A DNA stretch of 64,000 nt. It comes from Alphaproteobacteria bacterium (lineage in GTDB: Bacteria; Pseudomonadota; Alphaproteobacteria; Sphingomonadales; Emcibacteraceae). Position numbers and translations under genes: made by a program. Shown here piece by piece: positions 9,169 to 18,332 of the stretch (the stretch's first letter is position 1; each line of letters opens with the position of its first letter). Below the pieces are notes generated by a model. It worked only from the letters and a program-made list of their open reading frames with translations. It ran no database searches and had not been told where the DNA came from. Location of the stretch: assembly GCA_030428615.1 (NCBI GenBank), contig JAUIDN010000001.1:412557-476556 (forward strand), given 5' to 3'.

Positions 9169-10851
9169 TTAAAACAGTCCCTGAATCAAGCCTTTTTCAT
9201 CAATTTCAATGGATTCAGCCGCCGGCACCCGCGGAAGGCCGGGCATCGTCATGATTTCACCGCAGACCACAAGAACAAATTCAGCACCGCTTGATAGCCT
9301 CACTTCCCGGATCGGGATACCATAGCCACTCGGTGCGCCCTTCAGTGCGGGATCGGTCGAAAAGCTATATTGCGTTTTTGCAATGCAGACGGGTAAATTG
9401 CCAAAGCCACCTTTTTCAAGGTCTTTTAGCTGATTTCTGATTTTCTGATCGGCAAAGACTTCATCGGCGCGGTAGATTTCCTTGGCGATAATTTCTATTT
9501 TGGTTAAAAGCTTATAGTTATCCGGATACAGCACACTGAAATCCGAATTACCGCGGTCAATTACATCAACCACTTCCTGTGCGAGTGCGGCACTGCCGTC
9601 ACTACCATTCGCCCAGTGGCTGCTTTCTACCGCCTTGATCCCGACTTTGGCGCAGGCATCGACAACAGCCTTGATTTCCGCGTCCGTATCGGTTGGGAAG
9701 CGGTTGATCCCGACGACACTGTCGACGTTATATTTTTTGATATTCTCAACATGACGTTCTAGATTTTTGAGCCCCTTTTTAACCGCATCCACATCTTCCT
9801 TGGCCAGATCGTTTTTGCCGACACCGCCGTGCATCTTAAGCGCCCGAACCGTGGCGACAATAACAACGGCGTCAGGTTTTAGCCCCGCCTTGCGGCATTT
9901 GATGTCAAAGAATTTTTCCGCACCAAGATCCGCACCGAACCCTGCTTCCGTCACAACATAATCGGCCATCTTAAGGGCCGCTTTGGTTGCCATAACCGTG
10001 TTGCAGCCATGGGCAATATTTGCGAAGGGTCCACCATGGATGAAGGCCGGGTTATGTTCCAGCGTCTGAACCAGATTTGGTTGTATGGCATCCTTGAGCA
10101 ACACGGTCATCGGCCCGTCCGCCTTGATTTCACGGGCATAAATGGTTTTGCGGTCACGTGTTTGTCCAATTGTAATACCACCAAGCCGGCGACGAAGATC
10201 GTCAAGACCACTGGCAAGGCAGAAAATAGCCATCACTTCGGAAGCCGGTGTAATGTCAAAGCCGCCTTCGCGCGGAAAACCGTTGGTAACACCGCCGAGC
10301 GACGTAGCGATCTGCCGCAGGGAACGATCATTCATATCCATAACGCGGCGCCACGTGATGCGGCGATTATCAAGCCCGGTGCTGTTTCCCCAATAATTGT
10401 GATTATCAATCATCGCGGCAAGTAAATTATTGGCAGATGTGATCGCATGAAAGTCCCCGGTGAAATGCAGGTTAATATCTTCCATCGGGATAACCTGCGC
10501 ATAACCACCACCGGCAGCGCCCCCCTTCATTCCGAAACAGGGTCCAAGGGACGGTTCACGAATACAGATCATGGCTTTCTTGCCTATTTTATTAAGCCCA
10601 TCAACAAGCCCGACGGTCGTGGTTGTCTTGCCCTCCCCGGCGGGGGTCGGCGTAATTGCTGTGACCAGTATTAATTTTCCATCCGGTTTGTCCAACTGGC
10701 TTTCAATATAATCCAGGCTGACTTTTGCCTTGTCATTGCCGTATCTTAAGAGCGCGTCCGAAGGAATGTTGATCTTAGCGGCAATTTCCTCAATTGGTTT
10801 TGCTGTTGCTTCGCGGGCGATTTCAATATCGCTTTTATATTTCTGGGCCAT
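9169..10851 (-). CDS. fhs: Formate-tetrahydrofolate ligase
   Basis: A 560-residue protein, normal length for the family. It makes 10-formyl-THF from formate, THF and ATP in the cytoplasm, feeding purine and one-carbon metabolism. The ATP-binding loop [16 protein letters not shown] (about 68-83), [18 protein letters not shown] (about 99-116) and [15 protein letters not shown] (about 316-330) are all family signatures. It lies 46 bases downstream of the amidase gene and upstream of the TAXI-TRAP genes, all on the same strand. No THF riboswitch-like structure is possible in so short a gap. Whether formate comes from a neighbouring enzyme is unknown. Confidence 0.96.
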   Translation of the reverse strand: MAQKYKSDIEIAREATAKPIEEIAAKINIPSDALLRYGNDKAKVSLDYIESQLDKPDGKLILVTAITPTPAGEGKTTTTVGLVDGLNKIGKKAMICIREPSLGPCFGMKGGAAGGGYAQVIPMEDINLHFTGDFHAITSANNLLAAMIDNHNYWGNSTGLDNRRITWRRVMDMNDRSLRQIATSLGGVTNGFPREGGFDITPASEVMAIFCLASGLDDLRRRLGGITIGQTRDRKTIYAREIKADGPMTVLLKDAIQPNLVQTLEHNPAFIHGGPFANIAHGCNTVMATKAALKMADYVVTEAGFGADLGAEKFFDIKCRKAGLKPDAVVIVATVRALKMHGGVGKNDLAKEDVDAVKKGLKNLERHVENIKKYNVDSVVGINRFPTDTDAEIKAVVDACAKVGIKAVESSHWANGSDGSAALAQEVVDVIDRGNSDFSVLYPDNYKLLTKIEIIAKEIYRADEVFADQKIRNQLKDLEKGGFGNLPVCIAKTQYSFSTDPALKGAPSGYGIPIREVRLSSGAEFVLVVCGEIMTMPGLPRVPAAESIEIDEKGLIQGLF

Positions 10852-10897
10852 GGTGTCGTGCTCTTATGTAATTTATTTTTTTGACTTAAAGGTTTTA

Positions 10898-12475
10898 TTA
10901 TTGTGTTTTCGCAAATTTGGTCACTTTCTCAATTTCCGGGAAGCGCCTTGGCGGTTTTCGGTGATTTGTCGCCTGCTCATAGGCATAGGCGATGGCAAAT
11001 AACAAATCTTCGCGGTATTCCCGTGCCAGAATTTGAAGCCCCGCGGGTAAATTGCCGTGTGAATATCCCATGGGAACGCTCGCCGCAGGAAGGCCCGTAG
11101 CGGGCGCTATAATCTGACTGTTATCGCCCTTATAATCTTCGTCAGCGCGTGCTAAAAGCGCCGGCGGATTTGTCCAGCTTGGATAAATAATGGCATCCAC
11201 ATTGAATTTATCCATTGATCTTTCGACATCCGCCTTGAAGGCATTTCGCCCCGCATGATTTGGATATTCCATGCAAGGTGGATTTTCGTCATTGGGATGA
11301 ACGTCTAGCGGTCCCGCGCCAAAATTCTCAAGCCCGCCTTTTACATAAGGCGAATATTGCCCGCTTTCGTAGACTTCCATCACATCTTTTATCGGCGCAT
11401 CGGGTCCAAGCGTTTTTAAATATTCATGCATATCATAACGAAAACGGCGACAAAAATTGGGTGCATCGCGGTGCTGCTGCAAGTTTTCGATTTCAAACGG
11501 GTCAACAATCACGGCACCAGCATTTTTCAGATCCTCCACCGCTTTCATGAACAGAGCCGTAATTTCCGGGTCCGCATCTTCTGTGAATACGAGATCACGA
11601 AGCACGCCGATACGTTTGCCTTTTAATGCGTTTTCATCAAGATAATCCGTATAGTCAGCCTTACGTTTTCCCTTTCCGAGTTCCGTCATCGGATCGGCAG
11701 GATCATATCCGGCAACAACATTAAACATAAGTGCACCATCACGCACCGTACGGGTCATGGGACCAGCGATATCGCGATCCCAGGCAAGTGGGATAATCCC
11801 GTCTCGGCTTGTAAGGCCAATTGTTGACCGAATACCAAAAAGTGCCAGATGCGACGACGGGCCACGTATACTGTTTCCTGTATCGGACCCCATTCCGGCC
11901 ACACCGAAGCTCGCCGCGGTCCCGGACGCTGTGCCGCCGCTGGAGCCTGCAGGAACGCGTGTCAGGTCATATGCATTGGCCGTAACGCCAAACGATGAGC
12001 TTTTGGTCTGCCGCGGGCTAAAAGCCCACTCAGCCATATTGGTTTTCGCAATGACAATTGCATCCGCTTCGCGAAGTTTACGGACCATAAAGGCATCATC
12101 AGGCGGATAACTGTTTTTTAACGCAATCGACCCGCCAGTGGTCGGCAGATCATGCGTATCATAATTGTCCTTGATCAGAACCGGCGCACAGTAAAGAGAA
12201 CCAAGTTCCTTTTTATTCCTGATCGCCTGATCAATTTCATCAGCACGTTCAAGCGCTTTTCGGTTAACTACTGTAATCGCGTTCAGCTTTGTTTCCTGAT
12301 CAAAAACGCTTATCCGGTCGAGATAGCCGGCAACAATTTCACGACATGTCATCTGCCCCGATGACAAGGCACGATGAATGTCATCAATAGTGGCTTCAAC
12401 GAAGTGAAAATTTTGAGCGTGAGAAAACACAGTGGAGATTAGAAAAAATAGAACGGTGATAAATGGCTTAAACAA
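10898..12475 (-). CDS. Secreted amidase-signature hydrolase
   Basis: A 525-residue amidase-signature enzyme with an N-terminal signal peptide (hydrophobic 5-18, cleavage near SHAQ). The Ser-cisSer-Lys triad can be placed: Lys in APVLIKDNYDT (about 93-103), the cis-Ser and nucleophile in the GSSGGTASGTA (about 178-188) and GSDTGNSIRGPSS (about 195-207) segments. It hydrolyses amide bonds, probably in the periplasm; the substrate is unknown. Homologues are often annotated as glutamyl-tRNA amidotransferase A-like, which the signal peptide and absence of gatB/gatC here argue against. Divergent from the class V aminotransferase, with about 107 bases between starts. Confidence 0.88.
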   Translation of the reverse strand: MFKPFITVLFFLISTVFSHAQNFHFVEATIDDIHRALSSGQMTCREIVAGYLDRISVFDQETKLNAITVVNRKALERADEIDQAIRNKKELGSLYCAPVLIKDNYDTHDLPTTGGSIALKNSYPPDDAFMVRKLREADAIVIAKTNMAEWAFSPRQTKSSSFGVTANAYDLTRVPAGSSGGTASGTAASFGVAGMGSDTGNSIRGPSSHLALFGIRSTIGLTSRDGIIPLAWDRDIAGPMTRTVRDGALMFNVVAGYDPADPMTELGKGKRKADYTDYLDENALKGKRIGVLRDLVFTEDADPEITALFMKAVEDLKNAGAVIVDPFEIENLQQHRDAPNFCRRFRYDMHEYLKTLGPDAPIKDVMEVYESGQYSPYVKGGLENFGAGPLDVHPNDENPPCMEYPNHAGRNAFKADVERSMDKFNVDAIIYPSWTNPPALLARADEDYKGDNSQIIAPATGLPAASVPMGYSHGNLPAGLQILAREYREDLLFAIAYAYEQATNHRKPPRRFPEIEKVTKFAKTQ

Positions 12476-12582
12476 ATTGGGACCTCGTTTTTATTTTTTC
12501 AGCATGCTAACGCATATAATTCAATTGAGGAAGCAGTATTTTTATGGTTTAGTGCCGCTTCAGAAATTACTGGAAAAAGCCG

Positions 12583-13761
12583 ATGACGATCAATAAAGAA
12601 AAGATTTACGCCGATACACCGGGCAAAAAAAACATCATACATCTTAACAATGCCGGAGCCTCCCTGATGACGCAGCAGGTGCTTGACGCGCAAATTGCCC
12701 ACTTGAAACTGGAAGCAAGTATCGGTGGTTACGAGGCCGCGGCGCACAGAAAGCCTGAAATTGATGCAGTCTATTCATCAGTGGCAAAATTAATCAACGC
12801 TGATCCATCGGAAATTGCAATTGTTGAAAACGCAACCGTCGGCTGGGCAATGGCGTTTTACGCGATTGATTTCGCACCCGGAGACCGCATCCTGACCGTC
12901 GAGGCGGAATATGTGTCCAATTATGTGGCTTATCTTCATATGGTCCGCGAAAAAGGCGTAAAAGTTGAGGTCATCCCAAGCAATAAGGACGGCAATCTAG
13001 AGCTGGATATGCTGGAAAATATGATTGATGATAAAGTGAAGCTGATCTCGGCAACCCATGTCCCCACAAACAGCGGGCTTGTCAACCCGGTCTCGAAGCT
13101 CGGGGCAATCGCCAGGAAATACAATATTCTGTTTTTGGTTGATGCATGTCAGTCAGCCGGTCAGATACCGCTTGATGTTGAAGAAATCGGGTGCGATATG
13201 CTATCGGCCACCAGCCGCAAATACCTTCGCGGGCCCCGCGGTGTCGGTTTTTTATATGTCAGAAAATCGGTTACGGGTAAACTTCACCCGCCTATCATTG
13301 ATCTTCACAGCGCCAAGTGGAAAAGCGCCACTGAATATGAGCTCGCGGATGATGCACGAAAATTTGAGAATTGGGAAAATAATTATGCCGCAAAGCTTGG
13401 GTTTGGAGTGGCCGTTGATTATGCGCTTGATATCGGGATTGAGGACATCAAAGCGCGCATTGACGAACTGGCCAATTATCTGAGACGGCGGTTACAGAGA
13501 ATCCCCGCTATTAATATTCATGCGATCAGCGAGAACCAATGTGGCATTGTGACTTTTGCGGTGCAGGGCCAAAAAGCTTCCTATTTGGTAAATGAGCTGC
13601 GGAAGAAAAAAATTAACACGAGCGTTTCCACGCCTGATAGTACCTTGCTTGACGCAACAAAAAACAAATTGCCTGATTTGATACGGGCTTCCGTCCATTA
13701 TTATAATGATGAAGAAGAGCTTGACCGGTTTGTGGAACAGCTAAATAGGTTAATTACATAA
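12583..13761 (+). CDS. Class V aminotransferase-fold PLP enzyme
   Basis: A 392-residue fold-type I PLP enzyme. The PLP Asp lies in FLVDACQSAGQIPLDVEEI (about 185-203) and the Schiff-base Lys in TSRKYLRGPRGVGFLYV (about 208-224). The residue before the lysine is Arg rather than the His common in NifS/SufS, and no conserved reactive-Cys loop (GSACSS) is present, so it is not a standard cysteine desulfurase. Isopenicillin-epimerase-like or EgtE-like lyases are alternatives; no ergothioneine genes are nearby. Divergent from the amidase. Function not resolved. Confidence 0.75.
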   Translation: MTINKEKIYADTPGKKNIIHLNNAGASLMTQQVLDAQIAHLKLEASIGGYEAAAHRKPEIDAVYSSVAKLINADPSEIAIVENATVGWAMAFYAIDFAPGDRILTVEAEYVSNYVAYLHMVREKGVKVEVIPSNKDGNLELDMLENMIDDKVKLISATHVPTNSGLVNPVSKLGAIARKYNILFLVDACQSAGQIPLDVEEIGCDMLSATSRKYLRGPRGVGFLYVRKSVTGKLHPPIIDLHSAKWKSATEYELADDARKFENWENNYAAKLGFGVAVDYALDIGIEDIKARIDELANYLRRRLQRIPAINIHAISENQCGIVTFAVQGQKASYLVNELRKKKINTSVSTPDSTLLDATKNKLPDLIRASVHYYNDEEELDRFVEQLNRLIT

Positions 13762-13787
13762 AATCATTCAATTTTGCCGATAAATTA

Positions 13788-13816
13788 TTGACTTGAACTA
13801 CCCGAAAAACTAGAGT
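13788..13816 (+). promoter_or_regulatory. Sigma-70-like promoter of the small lipoprotein
   Basis: TTGACT (13788-13793, five of six consensus bases), a 17-base spacer, then TAGAGT (13811-13816, four of six). The lipoprotein ATG follows 26 bases later with GGGGGC as ribosome site. Confidence 0.55.
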
Positions 13817-13842
13817 TAATTCATAAACCATTGGGGGCAAAA

Positions 13843-14118
13843 ATGATTTTTTCAAAAAAAATCGCAGTCGTAATATTTATTTCATTCGTTCTTTCCGCTT
13901 GCGCAACGAGTCACGATCAGACGGCCGGATTAATCGACAATCAAAATAATCTTGATCTTTGCAGTAGCTATCTCTCCGAATTTGACTTGTTGTTTTCTGA
14001 TGAAGTTGCCTCACTCAATGAACAGAAACGATTATATCTGATTGATCTTCTACACGAAGTGAATATGAGAGGATTAACAAAACCGATTTGCCAAAGGATG
14101 ATAGAAGACGGTTCTTAA
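13843..14118 (+). CDS. Small putative lipoprotein
   Basis: A 91-residue protein beginning MIFSKKIAVVIFISFVLSAC, a complete type II signal peptide with lipobox LSAC and lipidated Cys20. The mature part (about 71 residues) is mostly polar, with NNLDLCSSYLSEFDLLFSDE and LLHEVNMRGLTKPICQRM segments; two further cysteines could form a disulfide. I do not recognise a family. The start is ATG 13843, not the TTG 12 bases before it, which overlaps the ribosome site GGGGGC. It has its own promoter. It may be an envelope protein; function unknown. Confidence 0.7.
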   Translation: MIFSKKIAVVIFISFVLSACATSHDQTAGLIDNQNNLDLCSSYLSEFDLLFSDEVASLNEQKRLYLIDLLHEVNMRGLTKPICQRMIEDGS

Positions 14119-14346
14119 GTAAAAATTATTGCGATTGAAAGTCTAACAAAAAAGCTCGGGTAATCACGGCAATTAAATGCACTCATTAATGATTAATGGC
14201 TGCTTCAAACGGTTAATAACAAAGCAATCAATGCAATTTGTCCGCTTATCTCAAAAACCGGGCACTTTATCGCAATCCGCTTTTATTTACGGGTGATTAA
14301 GGTACTAATGGTTTTGCAAGAAAATGTTACTCCCTATAGCTTTACT

Positions 14347-14487
14347 TGCTCCCTTATATGCTCCTCCATAGAGCAGCAAAAAACTGAATATAAACAGGGG
14401 TTATTTTACTATTAACAGTAATTTCCCTACTCCCCCTTCACCCTGTTTATTAAGCCGGCTCCCTGAATTCAGGGGGTCGGCTTTTTT
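14347..14487 (+). ncRNA. Probable small RNA with C-rich loops
   Basis: The 411-base gap between the lipoprotein and the next hydrolase contains no credible gene but ends in a strong terminator over 330 bases from the lipoprotein stop. Structures visible on the plus strand: TGCTC / GAGCA (14359-14363, 14371-14375) with loop CTCCATA; a 10-base stem ATAAACAGGG (14390-14399) with CCCTGTTTAT (14441-14450) enclosing a small TTACT/AGTAA hairpin and the C-rich run CCCTACTCCCCC; then the terminator. A weak -10 (TATAGC, 14335-14340) suggests a 5' end near 14347, which is a guess. CU-rich loops resemble the anti-Shine-Dalgarno loops of alphaproteobacterial CcsR/cuckoo-type RNAs. The rest of the gap (14119-14340) shows nothing else. 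Confidence 0.5.
14452..14487 (+). terminator. Rho-independent terminator of the intergenic RNA
   Basis: AAGCCG (14452-14457) pairs with CGGCTT (14478-14483); GCT/GGT pair by wobble and CCCTGAATTCAGGG continues the stem. A run of six T follows. It lies just before the next gene and points the same way, so it isolates that gene from upstream transcription. Confidence 0.8.
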
Positions 14488-14529
14488 ATTTGCCTTGCAT
14501 TTTAACGGATGATCATCCAAAAGGGTTTT

Positions 14530-15297
14530 ATGAAACTGAATTTTGATCAATATGGTGACGATACCGGCAGGGATGCGCTGATCATTCTGCATGGTCTTTA
14601 CGGGTCCGCGGCCAATTTTCGGGGCCTCGCTAAAATTTATGCCCGCGATTTTAATGTATACTGCCTTGATCTTAGAAATCATGGAAAATCACCCCATTCC
14701 GACGAGATCACATATTCGTTAATGGCAGAGGACGTGATTGAATTTATGGATGATCAGGGCCTTGAAAAAGCCCATATCCTTGGGCATAGCATGGGCGGAA
14801 AAACGGCGATGCAACTGGCGCTGAATAATCCTGAACGCGTTAATAAGCTGGTTATTGGCGATATCGCACCGGTGGTTTACCCCCATCATCATGAAAAAAT
14901 TTTCGAAGGACTTCTTGCCATGCCGCTGGAGCGGATAAATTCCCGCGGTGAAGCCGACAAGATACTGGCAGATTACGTCAGCGAAGCGGGCGTGCGCGCC
15001 TTTCTGCTTACCAACCTGAAGCGGGAAGAGGATGGCGGCTTTTCATGGCGGATCAATCTACCCGCATTAATACGTGAATATGATCATATTTCCGCCGCAC
15101 CGGAGGGAATTTCCTACGACGGGGAAACCCTGTTCATACGCGGTGCCAATTCGGGCTATATAACCGATGATTGTGTACCGGAAACACTTGAGATATTCCC
15201 CAATGCACGGATTGAAACCATTGAGGATTGCGGACATTGGCTTCATTCGGAAAAGCCGAAGGAATTTTCGGAAATATTGCTTAATTTTCTAAGATAG
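14530..15297 (+). CDS. Alpha/beta hydrolase, YbfF-like esterase
   Basis: A 255-residue alpha/beta hydrolase. HGLYGSAANF forms the oxyanion region, the nucleophile is in GHSMGGKTAMQLAL, and the terminal His is in DCGHWLHSEKP near the C terminus. The NFRGLAK and LRNHGKSPHS segments match the YbfF-type short-chain acyl-esterase group; the natural substrate of that group is unclear. I prefer ATG 14530 over ATG 14509 because AAGGG stands just before it and the protein then begins at the conserved first strand. It follows the terminator at 14452-14487 and converges with the cysteine desulfurase gene, stops 4 bases apart. Confidence 0.85.
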   Translation: MKLNFDQYGDDTGRDALIILHGLYGSAANFRGLAKIYARDFNVYCLDLRNHGKSPHSDEITYSLMAEDVIEFMDDQGLEKAHILGHSMGGKTAMQLALNNPERVNKLVIGDIAPVVYPHHHEKIFEGLLAMPLERINSRGEADKILADYVSEAGVRAFLLTNLKREEDGGFSWRINLPALIREYDHISAAPEGISYDGETLFIRGANSGYITDDCVPETLEIFPNARIETIEDCGHWLHSEKPKEFSEILLNFLR

Positions 15298-15301
15298 AGT
15301 T

Positions 15302-16453
15302 TTAAGATAAATTCCGTACACAGCGAATGATATGCTCCGCGGCATAGTCCATTTCTTGCTGCGTCGTCATCCGGCCAATGCCGATACGGACGGAAGCGTC
15401 GATTTCCGGCTTTGACAGCCCAAGCGCCTTTAGCACATAAGACGGTTTATGCTTCGCCGATGAACAGGCGGAGCCCGTTGAAATGGCAATGTCCTTTAAA
15501 TCCGCAATCAAAAGATCCGCTTTTATGCCCTGAAATGTCAGATTTATATTGCCGGGATAGCGTTCTGTCGCGCTGCCGTTTAAGGAAACAGAGTTCAGGG
15601 CCGTTTTAATGTTGTTTAAAAACCGGTCAGAAAGATTTGAAATATGTTTCATATCCTTATCCATATCCACGGACGCAACTTCGCACGCCGCACCAACCCC
15701 CGTGCAAAGCGCCGGTGACAGTGTCCCGGAACGAAGACCATTTTCCTGACCGCCACCATCAAACAGGGGGATGATCGGCGTGCCTTTTTTAACATAAAGG
15801 GCGCCTACGCCCTTGGGCCCGTAGATTTTATGGCCGGAAATGCTCATCACGTCGATATTCATAGCAACCACATCCAGTGGTATTTTACCAACCGCCTGCG
15901 CCGCATCGGTGTGGAACAGGACGTTTTTCTTTCTGCAAATAGCGCCAATTGCCTTGATATTCTGTATGACTCCGATCTCATTATTGACCGTCATCACCGA
16001 CACTAATGAGGTCTTCGTCGTAATTGCCGCTTCAAGTTCACCGGTATCGATAAGCCCGTCCGGGCCGACATCCATATAGGTGACGTCAAACCCCATTTTT
16101 TCCAATGCACGGGCGGAGGCAAGCACGCATTCATGCTCCGTCTTGACCGTAATGATGTGGTTTCTAGCGGGGTAATGAGCGAACGCCACCCCCTTGATCG
16201 CAAGATTATTACTTTCCGTTGCGCCAGACGTGAATATGATTTCATTTTGTTCCGCGTTTATCATACCGGCGACCTGTTTTCGCGCTTTTTCAACCGCCGC
16301 TTCCGCTTTCCAACCGAAGCTATGCTCAACCGAATGGGGATTGCCGAAATCATTGGTCAGATAAGGCATCATCGCCTCCAGAACGCGGCCATCTATCGGC
16401 GTTGTCGCCTGATAGTCCAGATAGATCGGTAACTTAAGCGTGCTTTTTGTCAT
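15302..16453 (-). CDS. Cysteine desulfurase (IscS/NifS type)
   Basis: A 383-residue class V PLP enzyme. It takes sulfur from cysteine as an enzyme persulfide for Fe-S clusters and thio-cofactors. Motifs: LDYQATTPIDGRV near the N terminus, HTDAAQAVGKIPLDV for the PLP Asp, GHKIYGPKGVGALYV with the Schiff-base Lys, and STGSACSSAKHKPS with the reactive Cys on the long loop of group I enzymes. I chose ATG 16453, which lies inside the end of the upstream desulfurase gene (20-base overlap); the longer possible N terminus would intrude further and has no family support. No sufB/C/D, iscU or iscR is adjacent. Confidence 0.92.
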   Translation of the reverse strand: MTKSTLKLPIYLDYQATTPIDGRVLEAMMPYLTNDFGNPHSVEHSFGWKAEAAVEKARKQVAGMINAEQNEIIFTSGATESNNLAIKGVAFAHYPARNHIITVKTEHECVLASARALEKMGFDVTYMDVGPDGLIDTGELEAAITTKTSLVSVMTVNNEIGVIQNIKAIGAICRKKNVLFHTDAAQAVGKIPLDVVAMNIDVMSISGHKIYGPKGVGALYVKKGTPIIPLFDGGGQENGLRSGTLSPALCTGVGAACEVASVDMDKDMKHISNLSDRFLNNIKTALNSVSLNGSATERYPGNINLTFQGIKADLLIADLKDIAISTGSACSSAKHKPSYVLKALGLSKPEIDASVRIGIGRMTTQQEMDYAAEHIIRCVRNLS

Positions 16454-17555
16454 ACTGCTTTTTCCAGCTTGCGATAAATGCTCCCACGTCCGAATATTCA
16501 CTATTCCATCCGAGGCTCATACGAATGGTGGACGAGGCAATTTTTTCGTCCCCTGTCATGGCGAGACAAACATGGGAAGCCTTAACCTTCCCCGATGAAC
16601 AGGCGGACCCGGCGCTGATACATATTTTGTCAAGATCGAAGTTCATAACCTGAGTTTCGCTTGACACATCAGGCATGTAAATACTTGAAACATTGGGAAG
16701 GCGGCTCACATTTTTACCCAGAAATCTTGCACCGGGCGCGTGCCGGGACAGTTTTTCTTCCATTTCATCACGCCACGCGGCGAGGCTTTTCATTTTTTCC
16801 AGTGACGCCGGAATCATTGAAGCAGCAAGACCAAATCCGGCGATGCCGGCAATATTTTCGGTCCCCCCGCGCCGGCCGACTTCCTGCCCGCCGCCAAGGA
16901 TCACTGATTTAATCGGCAGGTTTTCACGGGCGATCAGTGCGCCGACACCCTGCGGTCCACCAATTTTATGGGCAGATATGCTCATCATGTCCACACCCAG
17001 CCCCATAAAATCAATTTGCACCTTCCCCAAAGCCTGTATCGCATCGATATGGACAAGAGCACCAGCCGCGTGGGCAATTTCAACAATTGCCGGCACATCC
17101 TGCAATACACCTGTTTCGTTATTAGCATAAAGTATAGATAAAACAGTATGTTCTGATTTTTTTTTAAGAGATTGCTTTAGTTCATTAAAATCAATCAAAC
17201 CGTCTTCATTTACGGGCATTATGTCCACCTCACCATTGAAACGGTCAGCGACGGAACGCAGTGAATCATGTTCCGCATTGGTCGTGATGAGGCGTTTTTT
17301 GCCACAGGAAAAGACCGCCATATTATTGGCTTCGGTGCCACCGGACGTAAATATCACCATCTGCGGACGACAGTTTATGGCCTGCGCAATGGATGCCCGT
17401 GCCGCTTCAAGGCGCGCCTTCGCCTTTCGGCCATATGCATGAACAGAAGACGGGTTCCCCCCCTCTTTCATGACTTCGGTCATAAGGTCAATGACCTCCG
17501 GCCGGATCGGGGTAGTGGCGTTATAATCCAGATATATCAAATTGTTTTTGGTCAT
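16434..17555 (-). CDS. Second cysteine desulfurase (NifS-like)
   Basis: A 373-residue class V enzyme, first gene of the tandem pair. IYLDYNATTPIRPEV, HIDAIQALGKVQIDF (PLP Asp), SAHKIGGPQGVGALI (Schiff-base Lys) and SAGSACSSGKVKASHV (reactive Cys) are all intact, so both copies look active. The two proteins are clearly different sequences rather than a recent duplication. In many alphaproteobacteria such a short NifS-like gene sits next to another desulfurase and then the suf operon; here sufBCD is missing from the neighbourhood. Divergent from the alpha/beta hydrolase at 17691. Confidence 0.9.
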   Translation of the reverse strand: MTKNNLIYLDYNATTPIRPEVIDLMTEVMKEGGNPSSVHAYGRKAKARLEAARASIAQAINCRPQMVIFTSGGTEANNMAVFSCGKKRLITTNAEHDSLRSVADRFNGEVDIMPVNEDGLIDFNELKQSLKKKSEHTVLSILYANNETGVLQDVPAIVEIAHAAGALVHIDAIQALGKVQIDFMGLGVDMMSISAHKIGGPQGVGALIARENLPIKSVILGGGQEVGRRGGTENIAGIAGFGLAASMIPASLEKMKSLAAWRDEMEEKLSRHAPGARFLGKNVSRLPNVSSIYMPDVSSETQVMNFDLDKICISAGSACSSGKVKASHVCLAMTGDEKIASSTIRMSLGWNSEYSDVGAFIASWKKQYDKKHA

Positions 17556-17690
17556 TAATTTCTACAAACCAATTTCTTAGTTGAAATTTCAATGTGTTTT
17601 TATGCTATAAGAAGACGGAATCATCAATACGGTATTTTTATTCCATAAATTTTGCCACAATAAATTTATATATTTAAGGTTAAAGTTAAT

Positions 17691-18332
17691 ATGCCAGAAG
17701 TTATTATCAATGGTCCGGAAGGTCGTCTTGAAGGCCGGTACCATCCCAGTAAAAATGAAAATGCTCCCATCGCCCTTATCCTCCACGCAGATCCGCAATT
17801 TAACGGGAATATGAATAGTAAAATCTGTTACTACCTTTACCATTCGTTTGTCCGTCGCGGCTTTTCGGTCCTACGTTTTAATTTCCGCGGTATTGGGCGC
17901 AGTGAAGGGATTTATGATAATGGCGTTGGTGAACTTAGTGATGCGGCGTCCGCGCTGGATTGGCTACATACCGTCAACCGCGATTCACCGAATGTCTGGA
18001 TCGCCGGGTTTTCATTTGGCGCCTGGATAGGCATGCAGTTGTTGATGCGCCGCCCTGAAATCAGCGGCTTCCTTTCAATATCCCCTCCTGCCAATCTTTA
18101 TGATTTTTCATTCCTTGCCCCGTGCCCGTCTTCGGGTTTGATCACACAGGGTACAGCGGATACCGTGGTCAGCGAAAGTTCAGTACAGAAACTGGTGGAT
18201 AAACTTCAGGCACAAAAAGGGATCACCATTGAGTATGACAAGATCGAAGGTGCTAGCCATTTTTACGAAGAACATCATCAGGAACTTGTGCAATCAATCG
18301 ACAAATACCTCACCAAGAGACTTGGATATTAA
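17691..18332 (+). CDS. Small alpha/beta hydrolase
   Basis: A 213-residue hydrolase with a compact alpha/beta fold and no lid domain. ALILHADPQFNGNMNSK near the N terminus, RFNFRGIGRSEG (about 64-75), the nucleophile in GFSFGAWIGMQLL, and the probable catalytic Asp and His in QGTADTVVSE and GASHFYEEHH. Proteins of this kind are repeatedly found next to cysteine desulfurase/suf genes in alphaproteobacteria, and here it is divergent from the nifS-like gene; the role in that setting is unknown to me. Its TAA shares the TTAA at 18329-18332 with the stop of anmK on the other strand. Confidence 0.82.
   Translation: MPEVIINGPEGRLEGRYHPSKNENAPIALILHADPQFNGNMNSKICYYLYHSFVRRGFSVLRFNFRGIGRSEGIYDNGVGELSDAASALDWLHTVNRDSPNVWIAGFSFGAWIGMQLLMRRPEISGFLSISPPANLYDFSFLAPCPSSGLITQGTADTVVSESSVQKLVDKLQAQKGITIEYDKIEGASHFYEEHHQELVQSIDKYLTKRLGY

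Noticed and set aside
10852..10897. Folate riboswitch ahead of fhs
   Set aside because: The gap is only 46 bases, too short for a known THF aptamer, and shows no stem pattern.
18329..18332. Shared TTAA holding the stops of both the hydrolase and anmK
   Set aside because: A neat convergent overlap but common in compact genomes and without likely function.
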